A DNA stretch of 64,000 bases, taken from Streptomyces sp. NBC_01549 (GTDB lineage: Bacteria > Actinomycetota > Actinomycetes > Streptomycetales > Streptomycetaceae). Positions 15,216-23,182 of this stretch are shown here, in pieces. Below the pieces are notes generated by a model, which was not told the origin of the DNA, made no database searches, and saw only the letters and a list, made by a program, of their open reading frames with translations. Position 1 is the stretch's first letter. The number at the start of each line of letters is the position of its first letter. The stretch spans positions 7,027,001 to 7,091,000 of the forward strand of contig NZ_JAPEPW010000001.1 of NCBI RefSeq assembly GCF_026339955.1. Direction: 5' to 3'. The translations under genes and the position numbers were made by a program.

Positions 15216-16420
15216 CCGCGACCGCCTACCTCTACCCGTGGGACGTGGTGGGCGACCCCGCCGCCGCCGAGCGCGTGGCGGCCCTGGGCGTGGACTCCGT
15301 GGCGCTGGCGGCCGCGTACCACTCGGTACGGGCCGCCACGCCCTTCCACCCGCGGCACCGCATGGTCGACGCCCACCACGCCGCGCTCTACCTTCCGGTG
15401 CGCGAGAAGGTCTGGGCAGGGGCCCGGCTGGTCCCCGGCACACCGGGCTGGATGACACGGGACGACTCGTTCACCGCCGCCCGGGACGCTCTGCGCGCCG
15501 TCGGCCTCCCCGTACACGCGTGGACGGTGCTCACCCACAACACCCGGCTGGGCCGCGCCCACCCCGAGCTGTCTGTGCACAACGCCTTCGGCGACCGCTA
15601 TCCGTACGCGCTGTGTCCGGCGTCGGCCCAGGTGCGGGAGTACTGCGCCACCCTGGTCGGCGAGATCCTCGACCAGGGGCGCCCCGACGGTCTGGTGCTC
15701 GAGGCGTGCGGCCCCCTGGGCCTCGGCCACGGCGGCCACCATGAGAAGACCGACGGCGCCGACTGGGACGCCGCCCGCGACCGGCTCCTGTCACTGTGCT
15801 TCTGCGTGGCCTGCCTGGGCCGCTACCGGGACGCGGGACTCGACGCCAACCGGCTGCGTGACCAGGTCAGGGCAGCCGTGGACGGCGGGGCGAGTGCCGC
15901 CGTGGACGCGCAGACCATGGCGGCGGTCGCCCGGGTACGCACCCGGCTGGCGGCCGACCTGCGACGTGCCGTGCTCGACGCCCGCGCCTCGCGTCCGACG
16001 GTCACGGTCGCGCTGCACGCGAGCGCCGATCCCTGGGCCACCGGGCCCTTCGCCACCCTGGTCGCCGACACCGGCCCGGACCCGGAGCTCGACGTGCTGG
16101 TCGCCTCCGCGTGGACCGGCGCCCGGCAGGGTGTGGCCAACCTTGCCGCGCTGCGGGACCTCGCCGGGCCTACCGCGCGGCTCGGGGCCTATCTTCCCGT
16201 CCTGCCCCCCAGGCCCGGGGACGCGCGGGCCCTGGCCGACGAATGGGCCGCCTGCCTCGACGCCGGCGCGGACGAGCTGCACCTTTACCATGCGGGCCTG
16301 GCGTCGCGGGCCCGCTTGACCGCCGTGGGTGAGGCGCTGAGCGCGGTCCGGGCCGCACCGCGCGACCCCGGCCACGCGGCGGCGGAATCGAGGATGCCGT
16401 CACCGTCGTCGTGCACGTAG
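15212..16420 (+). CDS. Unrecognised protein, 402 aa, possible TIM-barrel hydrolase
   Basis: The last gene of the sugar operon begins at GTG 15212 (GTGA overlap) or ATG 15209. The product has no signal peptide or membrane segment. Its start (TAYLYPWDVVGDP) and blocks such as VHAWTVLTHNTRLG, ELSVHNAFGDRYPYALCPAS, YCATLVGEILDQGRPDGLVLEA and LCFCVACLGRY look like a TIM-barrel of the hypothetical glycosyl-hydrolase sort, with Glu/His/Asp-rich strand ends and a CxxC pair, but I cannot name a family. Its final 15 or so residues read into DNA that looks foreign (see 16381-16480), so the natural C-terminus may be altered. Coupling to the transporter and dehydratases argues for a role in the same sugar pathway. 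Confidence 0.7.
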   Translation: MTATAYLYPWDVVGDPAAAERVAALGVDSVALAAAYHSVRAATPFHPRHRMVDAHHAALYLPVREKVWAGARLVPGTPGWMTRDDSFTAARDALRAVGLPVHAWTVLTHNTRLGRAHPELSVHNAFGDRYPYALCPASAQVREYCATLVGEILDQGRPDGLVLEACGPLGLGHGGHHEKTDGADWDAARDRLLSLCFCVACLGRYRDAGLDANRLRDQVRAAVDGGASAAVDAQTMAAVARVRTRLAADLRRAVLDARASRPTVTVALHASADPWATGPFATLVADTGPDPELDVLVASAWTGARQGVANLAALRDLAGPTARLGAYLPVLPPRPGDARALADEWAACLDAGADELHLYHAGLASRARLTAVGEALSAVRAAPRDPGHAAAESRMPSPSSCT

Positions 16421-16480
16421 TCGTACTGCGCGGTGACGGCGGTGGTGCCCTTGTCCGGGTCGATGGCGTTGAAGTCGGGG
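16381..16480 (-). pseudogene. Fragment of an unidentified minus-strand gene
   Basis: Read on the minus strand this stretch encodes PDFNAIDPDKGTTAVTAQ followed by YDYVHDDGDGILDSA, a well-formed protein segment with a calcium-loop-like DDGDGILD motif. It has no start or stop of its own and the frame is lost on the upstream side, at about 16480. It overlaps the last codons of the 402-residue gene. It looks like the leftover of a deleted gene; the parent protein was not identified. Confidence 0.35.
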
Positions 16481-16650
16481 CCCCACCCTGTCGGTCGCCG
16501 AGTACGACGCCATCAGTGCCCACGAACGCCGGACGGACCGAGTTTCCTCCGGTGGGAGTACCCGGCCCGGGCCCAGTAGCATGAAGCACGCATCCCGGGT
16601 CGATCATGCCGACCGGCGGCGCACCCGGATCGATCTTGCGAGGAGCGGTC

Positions 16651-17604
16651 GTGCGTGACATCGCCGTGTTCAGCGGTAGTGCCCATCCCGAGCTGGCGGC
16701 AGAGGTCTGCGCCCATCTCGGTGTGCCCCTCAGCCCGACCCGGGTCAGCCGGTTCGCCAACGACTGCCTGGAGGTCCAGCTCCAGGCCAACTGTCGCGAG
16801 CGCGATGTGTTCCTCGTGCAGCCGCTGGTCACCCCCGTACAGGAGCACCTCGTCGAACTGCTGATGATGTGCGACGCGGCGCGCGGTGCCTCGGCCGGTC
16901 GGATCACCGTGGTCATGCCCCACTATTCGTACGCGCGTTCAGACAAGAAGGACATGCCGCGGATCTCCATGGGCGGACGGCTGGTCGCCGACCTGCTGGT
17001 GGCGGCCGGAGCCAGCCGGGTACTGGCGATGACACTGCACTCCCCGCAGGTCCACGGGTTCTTCTCGGTGCCGGTCGACCATCTGCACGCCCTGCGGGAG
17101 CTCGCCGCGCACTTCCGCGGCCACGATCTGTCACGTACGACCGTGGTGTCGCCGGACCTGGGAAACGCCAAGGAGGCCGCCGCCTTCGCACGGCTGATCG
17201 GCGCCCAGGTCGCCGCCGGTGCCAAGCAGCGGTTCGCCGACGACCGGGTCAGCATCAGCTCGGTCATCGGTGAGATCACCGGGCGCGATGTCATCGTCCT
17301 CGACGACGAGATCGCCAAGGGCAGCACGGTCCTCGAACTCCTTGAGCGGCTGCGTGAGTTGGGCCCTCGCTCCATCCGGGTCGCCTGCACCCACGGACTG
17401 TTCGCGGCGGGCGCGCTCAAGCGGCTCAGCGAGCAGGAGGACGTCCTGGAGATCGTGTGCACCAACACCGTGCCGGTGCCGGACGAGGAGCACACCGAGA
17501 AGCTGCGGATCCTGTCCATCGCCCCGGCGCTCGCCGAGGCCGTTCGGCGCATTCACAACGGTGAGTCCGTCAGCGCCCTGTTCGACGCGCCCCCGAGTGA
17601 ATAA
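16651..17604 (+). CDS. Ribose-phosphate pyrophosphokinase-like protein
   Basis: The 317-residue product follows PRPP synthetase from end to end: VFSGSAHPELAAEVC at the N-terminus, FLVQPL, PHYSYARSDKKDMPRISMGG, TLHSPQVHGFFSVPVDHL, and the PRPP loop VIVLDDEIAKGSTV. The enzyme makes PRPP from ribose 5-phosphate and ATP. Several signature positions are unlike housekeeping Prs: TLHSPQ instead of DLHAGQ, ARSDKK instead of ARQDKK, and DDEIAKGST instead of DDMIDTGGT. It is probably a secondary or altered-function paralogue. GAGGAG at 16640 selects GTG 16651 over ATG 16606. Confidence 0.82.
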   Translation: MRDIAVFSGSAHPELAAEVCAHLGVPLSPTRVSRFANDCLEVQLQANCRERDVFLVQPLVTPVQEHLVELLMMCDAARGASAGRITVVMPHYSYARSDKKDMPRISMGGRLVADLLVAAGASRVLAMTLHSPQVHGFFSVPVDHLHALRELAAHFRGHDLSRTTVVSPDLGNAKEAAAFARLIGAQVAAGAKQRFADDRVSISSVIGEITGRDVIVLDDEIAKGSTVLELLERLRELGPRSIRVACTHGLFAAGALKRLSEQEDVLEIVCTNTVPVPDEEHTEKLRILSIAPALAEAVRRIHNGESVSALFDAPPSE

Positions 17605-17789
17605 ACAGTTCTCCATGGAGGCCTGACCCGGCGTTCGGGTCCGCACACGGTTTCCGCGACACGAAAGCCACGCCCGTTGTCGGTGAATTGCGGAGGTATG
17701 CCTCAAAGGGATTGCCGCTAGCGGACATCGGTGACGTCGAATGCGGCATGACGCCTCCCGTGTTTCCAACTCCCGGTCTCTACTGGGTA

Positions 17790-17818
17790 TTGACGCCCCC
17801 TTACCTCACTCCTTAAAT
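17790..17818 (+). promoter_or_regulatory. Promoter of the secreted glucanase gene
   Basis: TTGACG (17790-17795) and TTAAAT (17813-17818) are 17 bases apart, giving a transcript start near 17825 and a leader of about 55 bases that carries GGGAG before the GTG at 17880. The AT-rich -10 stands out in the local sequence. The rest of the 275-base gap from 17605 holds only a weak 6-bp hairpin at 17625-17641 after the PRPP synthetase gene. Confidence 0.65.
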
Positions 17819-17879
17819 CAAGGGGCGCGCACTCACCCCCCACCTCGCTCGGCGCACGCGTGCGTCGGAAGGGAGAGCC

Positions 17880-19109
17880 GTGGTCTCGCCACGAGCGCTC
17901 CGCAGATGTCTCTTCGCCGCCCTCTCAGCCATGCTGGTCGCGACCGCCGCGATCGGCCCGGCAAAGGCGGACGCCCCGAGTGCCGGGGCCGCAGCCGTGA
18001 CGTTCTCCGACACCTTCGACGGGGCCGCCGGATCGGCCGTCGACTCCTCGAAGTGGCAGATCGAGACCGGCGACAACGTCAACAACCACGAGCGGCAGTA
18101 CTACACCTCGGGCAATAAAAACGCGGCCCTGGACGGTCAGGGTCATCTGGTCATCACGGCCCGCAAGGAGAACCCGTCCAACTACCAGTGTTGGTACGGC
18201 ACTTGCCAGTACACGTCGGCCCGTCTGAACACGTCCGGGAAGTTCTCCGCGCAGTACGGGCACGTCGAGGCCCGGATGAAGATCCCGCGCGGGCAGGGCA
18301 TGTGGCCCGCGTTCTGGATGCTCGGCACACCGGTCAACTGGCCGGCCTCGGGCGAGATCGACGTCATGGAGAACGTCGGCTACGAGCCCTCCACGATCCA
18401 CGGCACGATCCACGGCCCGGGCTACTCCGGCTCGGGCGGCATAGGCGCGGCCTACTCCCTGCCCAACGGCCAGACCTTCGCCGACGCCTTCCACACCTTC
18501 GCCGTGGACTGGGCCCCCGACTCGATCACCTGGTCGGTGGACGGGACCGTCTACCAGCGGCGCACACCCGCCGATCTGGGCGGGAACACCTGGGTGTTCA
18601 ACAAGCCGTTCTTCCTGATCCTGAACCTGGCGGTGGGTGGCGACTGGCCGGGCGACCCGAACAGCTCCACCGCCTTCCCGCAGCAACTGGTGGTGGACTC
18701 GGTGTCGGTGACCACCGGTGACACGGCCGCCGGCGTCGCGATCAAGGGGCTCGCCGGGAAGTGCGTGGACGTCGCCGCGGCGAACTCCGCCAACGGCACG
18801 CCCGTACAGCTCTACGACTGCAATGGCAGCGCCGCCCAGCAGTGGACGGTCGGCTCGGACGGGACGATCCGCGCGCTCGGCAAGTGCCTCGACATCACCG
18901 ACAACGGGACGGCGGACGGTTCGACGGTCCAGTTGTGGGACTGTGGGGGCGGAGCGAACCAGAAGTGGGTCGTCTCCTCGGCGAACGACATCGTGAACCC
19001 GCAGGCGAACAAGTGCCTGGACGTGACGGGCGCCAACTCGGCCAACGGCACCCGGCTGCAGATCTATACCTGCAACGGCACCGCCGCCCAGAAGTGGACG
19101 GTCGGCTGA
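17880..19109 (+). CDS. Secreted GH16 endo-1,3-beta-glucanase with CBM13
   Basis: The 409-residue protein has a Sec signal peptide (cleavage near residue 30, GPAKADAPS), a GH16 catalytic domain to about residue 275 and a C-terminal ricin-type CBM13. Glu159 and Glu164 in SGEIDVMENVGYE are the nucleophile and acid/base of laminarinase-type GH16; WPAFWMLG and the NLAVGGDWPG block are diagnostic. The CBM13 has three QxW-type repeats (AQQWTVG, NQKWVVS, AQKWTVG) with CVD/CLD repeats. It should cut beta-1,3-glucan (fungal wall, callose or laminarin) outside the cell. GGGAG precedes the GTG start. Confidence 0.92.
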   Translation: MVSPRALRRCLFAALSAMLVATAAIGPAKADAPSAGAAAVTFSDTFDGAAGSAVDSSKWQIETGDNVNNHERQYYTSGNKNAALDGQGHLVITARKENPSNYQCWYGTCQYTSARLNTSGKFSAQYGHVEARMKIPRGQGMWPAFWMLGTPVNWPASGEIDVMENVGYEPSTIHGTIHGPGYSGSGGIGAAYSLPNGQTFADAFHTFAVDWAPDSITWSVDGTVYQRRTPADLGGNTWVFNKPFFLILNLAVGGDWPGDPNSSTAFPQQLVVDSVSVTTGDTAAGVAIKGLAGKCVDVAAANSANGTPVQLYDCNGSAAQQWTVGSDGTIRALGKCLDITDNGTADGSTVQLWDCGGGANQKWVVSSANDIVNPQANKCLDVTGANSANGTRLQIYTCNGTAAQKWTVG

Positions 19110-19175
19110 GCCGCAGGCCCTGAGTCTGTCCGGCGGGGCAGGCCGCAGGAAACGGGCGGTGCCTCATCGGCGCCG

Positions 19176-19212
19176 GCGAAGCCTCCAGGATTGCCGTCCT
19201 GGAGGCCTTCGC
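19176..19212 (+). terminator. Hairpin terminator after the glucanase gene
   Basis: A long inverted repeat (GCGAAG-C-CTCCAGG at 19176-19189 with CCTGGAG-G-CCTTCGC at 19198-19212, one bulged base) with an 8-base loop lies 67 bases after the stop. Confidence 0.7.
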
Positions 19213-19342
19213 ATGCCTGGCCCCGACTCGCGGCAGACGTCCCCGTCGCAGCGTGCGGCTCATCCAGCCCATCGCCACGGAGGAAGGCCTGAGGTTCGCC
19301 ATCCGGGGGAGGGCGGCGGGAGGGCGGCAGGTCGGTCGGGAG

Positions 19343-19723
19343 TCATAACGTGCCCGACGTGGCCTCCGGCTGTCCCAGCGCCGCGTCCAGCGATGCCGAG
19401 GGCGGCAGGAGTCGGGCCAGGCCGGTCACCTTGAGGACGCGCAGTGTCAGTGGCCGGGTGCAGACCAGGTGCAGCCGGCCGCCCCGGTCGAGAACGCGGC
19501 TTCTGGCGCGGTACAGCAGGCGCAGCCCGGAGCAGTCGAAGAAGTCGACGGGCCGCAGGTCGATCACGATCTGCGGCTCCGGGTGCCCCGTCAGGGCGTC
19601 CAGGTGCGGCGTGATCTCCAGCGCCGCGACGATGTCGATCTCCCCGCGGAACTCCAGCACCGTGTGACCCCGTTCCCGGCGGACGCGTAGATGCCGGGTG
19701 GGCGGTGCGGGGTCGTGCGTCAC
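19343..19723 (-). CDS. STAS-domain anti-sigma-factor antagonist
   Basis: The product of about 126 residues is a single STAS domain: FRGEIDIVAALEITPHLDAL, then DLRPVDFFDCSGLRLLYRA, where the Ser of DCSG is the expected phosphorylation site, then GGRLHLVC. Such proteins switch partner anti-sigma kinases by their phosphorylation state. GTG 19723 follows GGAGG by about ten bases; an in-frame ATG at 19777 has no ribosome site. No anti-sigma gene is adjacent, so its partner must be elsewhere. Confidence 0.85.
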   Translation of the reverse strand: MTHDPAPPTRHLRVRRERGHTVLEFRGEIDIVAALEITPHLDALTGHPEPQIVIDLRPVDFFDCSGLRLLYRARSRVLDRGGRLHLVCTRPLTLRVLKVTGLARLLPPSASLDAALGQPEATSGTL

Positions 19724-19887
19724 GGCGACATCGCCTCCAACCGGCTGCTGGCCCACTCCTGGTGGCAGGGCCCGCAAAACCGTTCCCTGCTCTGCAAGTT
19801 ACCCTCGATGGAGTGAATTTCAGCATGTTCGATTGACATATGTATGCGATTTGGGCGGCGAGTTGTCTCCCGAATCGGCCGCGCGGG

Positions 19888-20325
19888 TCACGACAGTGCG
19901 TGCCACGCCTTGGACAGCGCCTGGCGGAACTGGTCCGTCTGGTGCGCGGTGAGGTCGCGGACCATGCGTTCCTCCAGCTCGCGCACCGCGTCGGTGAACC
20001 GTGCCAGCAGCTCGCGCCCCTCGTCGGTGAGCAGGATCAGCAGCTCGCGCCGGTTGTGCGGATTGCGCTCGCGGCGGATCAGTCCGCGGTTCTCCAGTGA
20101 GCGCACCAGGTCGGCCATCGACTGCGCGGTCACGAAGGAGTCCCGGGCGAGCTGTGCCGCCGAGAGGCCGTCGTGTCGTTCCAGCACGGTGAGCGAGGTG
20201 TACTGCAGTGCGGTGATCCCCGCCGGCTTCACCAGCTCGTCGAGGTGGGAGCGTACGACGAGCTCTACCTGCTTGACCATGTAGAGCAGGGACGGAGGTG
20301 CCTTCGTTACCTGGGTGCCGACCAT
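19888..20325 (-). CDS. MarR-family transcriptional regulator
   Basis: The 145-residue protein has the MarR winged-helix plan: ALQYTSLTVLERHDGLSAAQLARDSFVTAQSMADLVRSLENRGLIRRE, wing NPHNRRELLILLTDEG, and helical dimer ends. It probably represses itself and the adjacent dehydrogenase region, because two strong palindromes lie directly upstream. The ATG at 20325 is preceded by TAGGCT and then six bases, which suggests a leaderless transcript. Confidence 0.9.
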   Translation of the reverse strand: MVGTQVTKAPPSLLYMVKQVELVVRSHLDELVKPAGITALQYTSLTVLERHDGLSAAQLARDSFVTAQSMADLVRSLENRGLIRRERNPHNRRELLILLTDEGRELLARFTDAVRELEERMVRDLTAHQTDQFRQALSKAWHALS

Positions 20326-20331
20326 GGGTTC

Positions 20332-20397
20332 AGCCTAAGGCATTGACAGGAAACCTGTCCGTAATGAGACTGCGAACCAACAGGAATCCTGTTGGTT
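20332..20397. promoter_or_regulatory. MarR promoter with two palindromic operators
   Basis: On the minus strand TAGGCT (20337-20332) lies six bases before the MarR start. GACAGGAAACCTGTC (20345-20359) is a palindrome with 6-bp arms between that -10 box and the -35 position. A second palindrome at 20375-20397 has perfect 11-bp arms (AACCAACAGGA and TCCTGTTGGTT) around one base. Both share the ACAGG/CCTGT core, so one regulator, most likely the MarR protein, should bind both and control transcription in both directions. Confidence 0.75.
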
Positions 20398-20496
20398 GAA
20401 ATCTTGGCGATCAATGGTCGAGATCACGTGTCACGGCAGTTACGTCAATGACGGCAATCACGTCATGCAGGCATCAAGGCTGAGGAGTGGGGGAAC

Positions 20497-21057
20497 GTGC
20501 TGAAGCCGAGGCTCGGCGACACCCTCGTCGTGCTCGGCGCCGGAGCCGTCGGCCTGTCCGCGGTGATGGCCGCGGCTCTGACCCCCGCCACGAGGATCAT
20601 CGCCGTCGACCGGGTCGCCGAACGCCTCACCCTGGCGAAGGAGTTGGGTGCGACGCACACGGTCGACGCGGGCGAGGTCGATCCGGGCGAAGCCGTCGCG
20701 CTGCTGACGGACGGTCACGGAGCCGACGGTGTCGTCGAGACGACCGGCAGTGTCGCCGTACTGCGCCAGGGCGCCGACGCGCTCGCCGCGCGCGGCACCC
20801 TGGTCGTGGTCGGTGCCCCGCCCTTCGGCACCGAAGTCGCCCTGGACGTCAACGGGTTGATCCCCGGGAAGCGGATCGTCGGCCTCACCCTGGGGGACAG
20901 CGAGACCCAGACCTTCATCCCCGCGCTGGTCCAGCTGGTGAAGGAGGGGCGGCTCCCGCTGCACCGCCTGATCGGCCACTATCCCTTCGCGGACATCGAG
21001 CAGGCGGTGCGGGACATGAAGGCGGGAAAGACGATCAAGCCCGTACTGACCTTCTAG
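20497..21057 (+). pseudogene. C-terminal half of a zinc-type alcohol dehydrogenase
   Basis: The 186-residue frame contains only the NAD(P)-binding Rossmann half of an AdhB/aryl-alcohol-dehydrogenase-type MDR enzyme: LKPRLGDTLVVLGAGAVGLS, IIAVDRVAERLTLAKELGATH, VVETTGSVAVLRQG and the C-terminal FADIEQAVRDMKAGKTIKPVL. The N-terminal catalytic GroES-like domain with its zinc ligands is missing. Reading upstream in frame gives GIKAEEWGN, faintly like the expected linker, and then a stop at 20449-20451. Hence the gene is 5'-deleted and probably inactive, although a GTG start and the MarR operators upstream could still allow expression. Confidence 0.7.
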
Positions 21058-21078
21058 GCGACAGCCCGTACTTGCCCT

Positions 21079-22029
21079 CTAGTCGACCGTGAGCACCAGC
21101 TTCCCCGTGGTCCGGCCGGTGTCGCCGAGCGCGTGCGCCTCGGCGGCATCGGCCAGCGGGAACGTCCCGGCGATCGTCGCGCGGAGCTTGCCCGCGTCGA
21201 CGAGGTCCGCGACAGCCCGCATGCCCGCGTGGTCGGCCTCCACCAGCATCCGCGCCGCCCGCACACCGAGCCCCGCGGCTTCCTTGTAGAGCTCCTCCGA
21301 CCCCATGGGCAGGATCGACACCACGATCCCGCCCTCGCGCAGCACCCGCAGGGAACGGAAGGTGTTCTCCCCGCCGATCGTGTCCAGGACGACGTCGACG
21401 TCCCGTACCGCCTCGGTGAAGTCGGTCTCCCGGTAGTCGATCAGCTCGTCGGCGCCGAGGCCGCGCAGGAACTCGTGCTTGCCCGCGCTCGCCGTGCCGA
21501 TCACGTACGCGCCCCGTGCCTTGGCGATCTGTACGGCCACATGTCCGACGCCGCCGGCCGCCGCGTGGATCAGTACCCGCTGCCCCGGCCGCACATCGGC
21601 CGTGTCGACCAGCGCCTGCCAGGCGGTCAGGGAGACCAACGGCAGGGCGCCCGCCTCCGTGTGGTCGATCCCGGCCGGCTTGGGCGCGAAGGAGCGGGTG
21701 GGCGCGGTCACGTACTCGGCGTGCGAGCCGTGCCCGAACGGGTAGGGCAGCATGCCGAAGACCTCGTCGCCGGGCTCGTACAGGGTGACGCCGACCCCGA
21801 CGGCCTCCACCACGCCGGAGACGTCCCAGCCCAGGACGAAGGGCGGCTGTCCCAGGAACCCGCCGGTCGCCCGGTGCTTCCAGTCGGTCGGGTTGACCCC
21901 GGCGGCCCGCACCCGCACCAGTACCTCGCTCGGCCCGGGCGTCGGCCGTTCCTTCTCCACTTCCTTGAGGACCTCGGTCCCGCCGAGGACGTCCTGACTG
22001 ATCGCGCGCATCGTGTTCGAAGTGCTCAT
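21079..22029 (-). CDS. NADP-dependent quinone oxidoreductase-like MDR protein
   Basis: The 316-residue protein is a zinc-free medium-chain reductase: MRAISQDVLGGTEVLKEVE start, VRAAGVNPTDWKHR, GWDVSGVVEAVG, and the nucleotide-binding LIHAAAGGVGHVAVQIAKARG. It would reduce quinones or alkenals with NADPH. The ATG at 22029 belongs to a 69-base divergent spacer shared with the GlxA-type regulator, which carries a palindrome, so the regulator likely controls it. Its 3' end is convergent with the truncated alcohol dehydrogenase. Confidence 0.88.
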   Translation of the reverse strand: MSTSNTMRAISQDVLGGTEVLKEVEKERPTPGPSEVLVRVRAAGVNPTDWKHRATGGFLGQPPFVLGWDVSGVVEAVGVGVTLYEPGDEVFGMLPYPFGHGSHAEYVTAPTRSFAPKPAGIDHTEAGALPLVSLTAWQALVDTADVRPGQRVLIHAAAGGVGHVAVQIAKARGAYVIGTASAGKHEFLRGLGADELIDYRETDFTEAVRDVDVVLDTIGGENTFRSLRVLREGGIVVSILPMGSEELYKEAAGLGVRAARMLVEADHAGMRAVADLVDAGKLRATIAGTFPLADAAEAHALGDTGRTTGKLVLTVD

Positions 22030-22064
22030 GAACCCAGCGTGCCGGGTCGGCGCGCTCCGTGAAA

Positions 22065-22092
22065 TGGCAAGTTTGCCAACCTTCGATAAGAT
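22065..22092 (+). promoter_or_regulatory. Operator palindrome and leaderless -10 box
   Basis: TGGCAAGTTTGCCA (22065-22078) has perfect 6-bp arms around two bases. TAAGAT (22087-22092) follows and is separated by exactly six bases from the ATG at 22099, with no ribosome site. The palindrome overlaps the -35 position for the plus-strand gene and is about 40 bases before the oxidoreductase start on the other strand. Confidence 0.65.
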
Positions 22093-22098
22093 CCTGCC

Positions 22099-23046
22099 AT
22101 GAGGAAAGTGGAGCGAGTGGTCGTCCTGGCGCTGGACGGTGTCTATCCCTTCGAGCTGGGCATGCCGAGCCGGATCTTCGGTGCGGCGGACGGCCGGTAC
22201 GAGGTGCTGACCTGCACCGTCGACGGCCGACCGGTGCGCTGCAACGCGGACTTCTCGGTCACCGTCGAGCACGGCCCCGAGGTGCTGGGCACGGCGGACA
22301 CGGTGGTGATCCCCGCCATGGACCCGGCCGCCGTGACCGCGGAGCTCCCCGCCGAGGTCACCGCCGCGCTCGCGCTCATCCGCCCGGGCACCCGCATCGT
22401 CTCCATCTGCACGGGTGCGTTCGTACTGGCGGCGGCCGGTCTTCTGGACGGGCGGCGGGCGACCACGCACTGGCAGCTGGCCGACGAGTTCCGGCGCCTG
22501 TTCCCGCAGGTGTCCCTGGACGCGGACGTGCTCTTCGTGGACGACGGCACGATCCTCACCTCCGCCGGTGCCGCCTCCGGCGTCGACGTCTGTCTGCACA
22601 TCCTGCGGGGCGACCATGGCAGCGAGCTGGCCAACAAGGTGGCCCGGCGCTGTGTGGTGCCGCCCTGGCGCGATGGCGGTCAGGCCCAGTACATCGAGCA
22701 GCCCGTTCCCGACGCCACGGCGACCAGCACGGCGGCGACCCGCGCGTGGGCGCTGGCCCGACTGGGTGACCCGCTGACCCTGGCCGATCTCGCCGGGCAC
22801 GCCCGGATGAGCCTGCGCACCTTCGCCCGCCGTTTCAACGACGAAGTGGGCACGAGCCCCGGCCGCTGGCTCATCCAGCAGCGCGTCGCCCGGGCCCGCC
22901 ATCTGCTGGAGGCCAGTGACCTCCCGGTGGACCAGATCGCGGGCGAGGTGGGCTTCGCGACGGGTACCTCGCTCCGCCAGCACCTGCACGCGGCGATCGG
23001 TGTCTCCCCGGGGGCCTACCGGCGTACGTTCCAAGCGACTCGCTGA
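22099..23046 (+). CDS. GlxA-type AraC-family regulator with DJ-1/PfpI-like domain
   Basis: This 315-residue regulator has an N-terminal DJ-1/PfpI-like amidotransferase fold (VVVLALDGVYPFELGMP, IVSICTGAFVLAAAGLLDGRRATTHW, to about residue 180) and a C-terminal AraC double helix-turn-helix (LADLAGHARMSLRTFARRFNDEVG and VDQIAGEVGFATGTSLRQHL). Proteins of this class activate or repress neighbouring stress or amine metabolism genes. It probably controls the divergent oxidoreductase. The transcript appears leaderless. Confidence 0.9.
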   Translation: MRKVERVVVLALDGVYPFELGMPSRIFGAADGRYEVLTCTVDGRPVRCNADFSVTVEHGPEVLGTADTVVIPAMDPAAVTAELPAEVTAALALIRPGTRIVSICTGAFVLAAAGLLDGRRATTHWQLADEFRRLFPQVSLDADVLFVDDGTILTSAGAASGVDVCLHILRGDHGSELANKVARRCVVPPWRDGGQAQYIEQPVPDATATSTAATRAWALARLGDPLTLADLAGHARMSLRTFARRFNDEVGTSPGRWLIQQRVARARHLLEASDLPVDQIAGEVGFATGTSLRQHLHAAIGVSPGAYRRTFQATR

Positions 23047-23055
23047 GCGACGGCC

Positions 23056-23143
23056 GATGACCGTCCCTCGTACGAACGATCACCGTCCCTCGTACGAACG
23101 ATCACCGTCCCTCGTACGAACGATCACGGTCCCTCGTGCGTCG
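23056..23143. repeat. Four tandem copies of a 22-bp unit
   Basis: Units at 23056-23077, 23078-23099, 23100-23121 and 23122-23143 follow the unit GATCACCGTCCCTCGTACGA plus AC. The second and third are identical, the first differs by one base, and the last diverges at its 3' end. Each of the first three contains the palindrome TCGTACGA. Two helical turns per repeat suits a protein array. It lies between the GlxA-type gene and the lipoprotein gene that starts at 23183, so it could be promoter-proximal operator DNA. Confidence 0.9.
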
Positions 23144-23182
23144 GAGGAGGGACAAGGAGCGTGTGTCGAACAGGGGGCGGGG

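Noticed and set aside
5020..16420. Complete aldarate pathway
   Set aside because: Only the dehydratase pair is in the window; no 2-oxoglutarate semialdehyde dehydrogenase, no local regulator and no ABC ATPase were found, so the pathway end is inferred to lie elsewhere.
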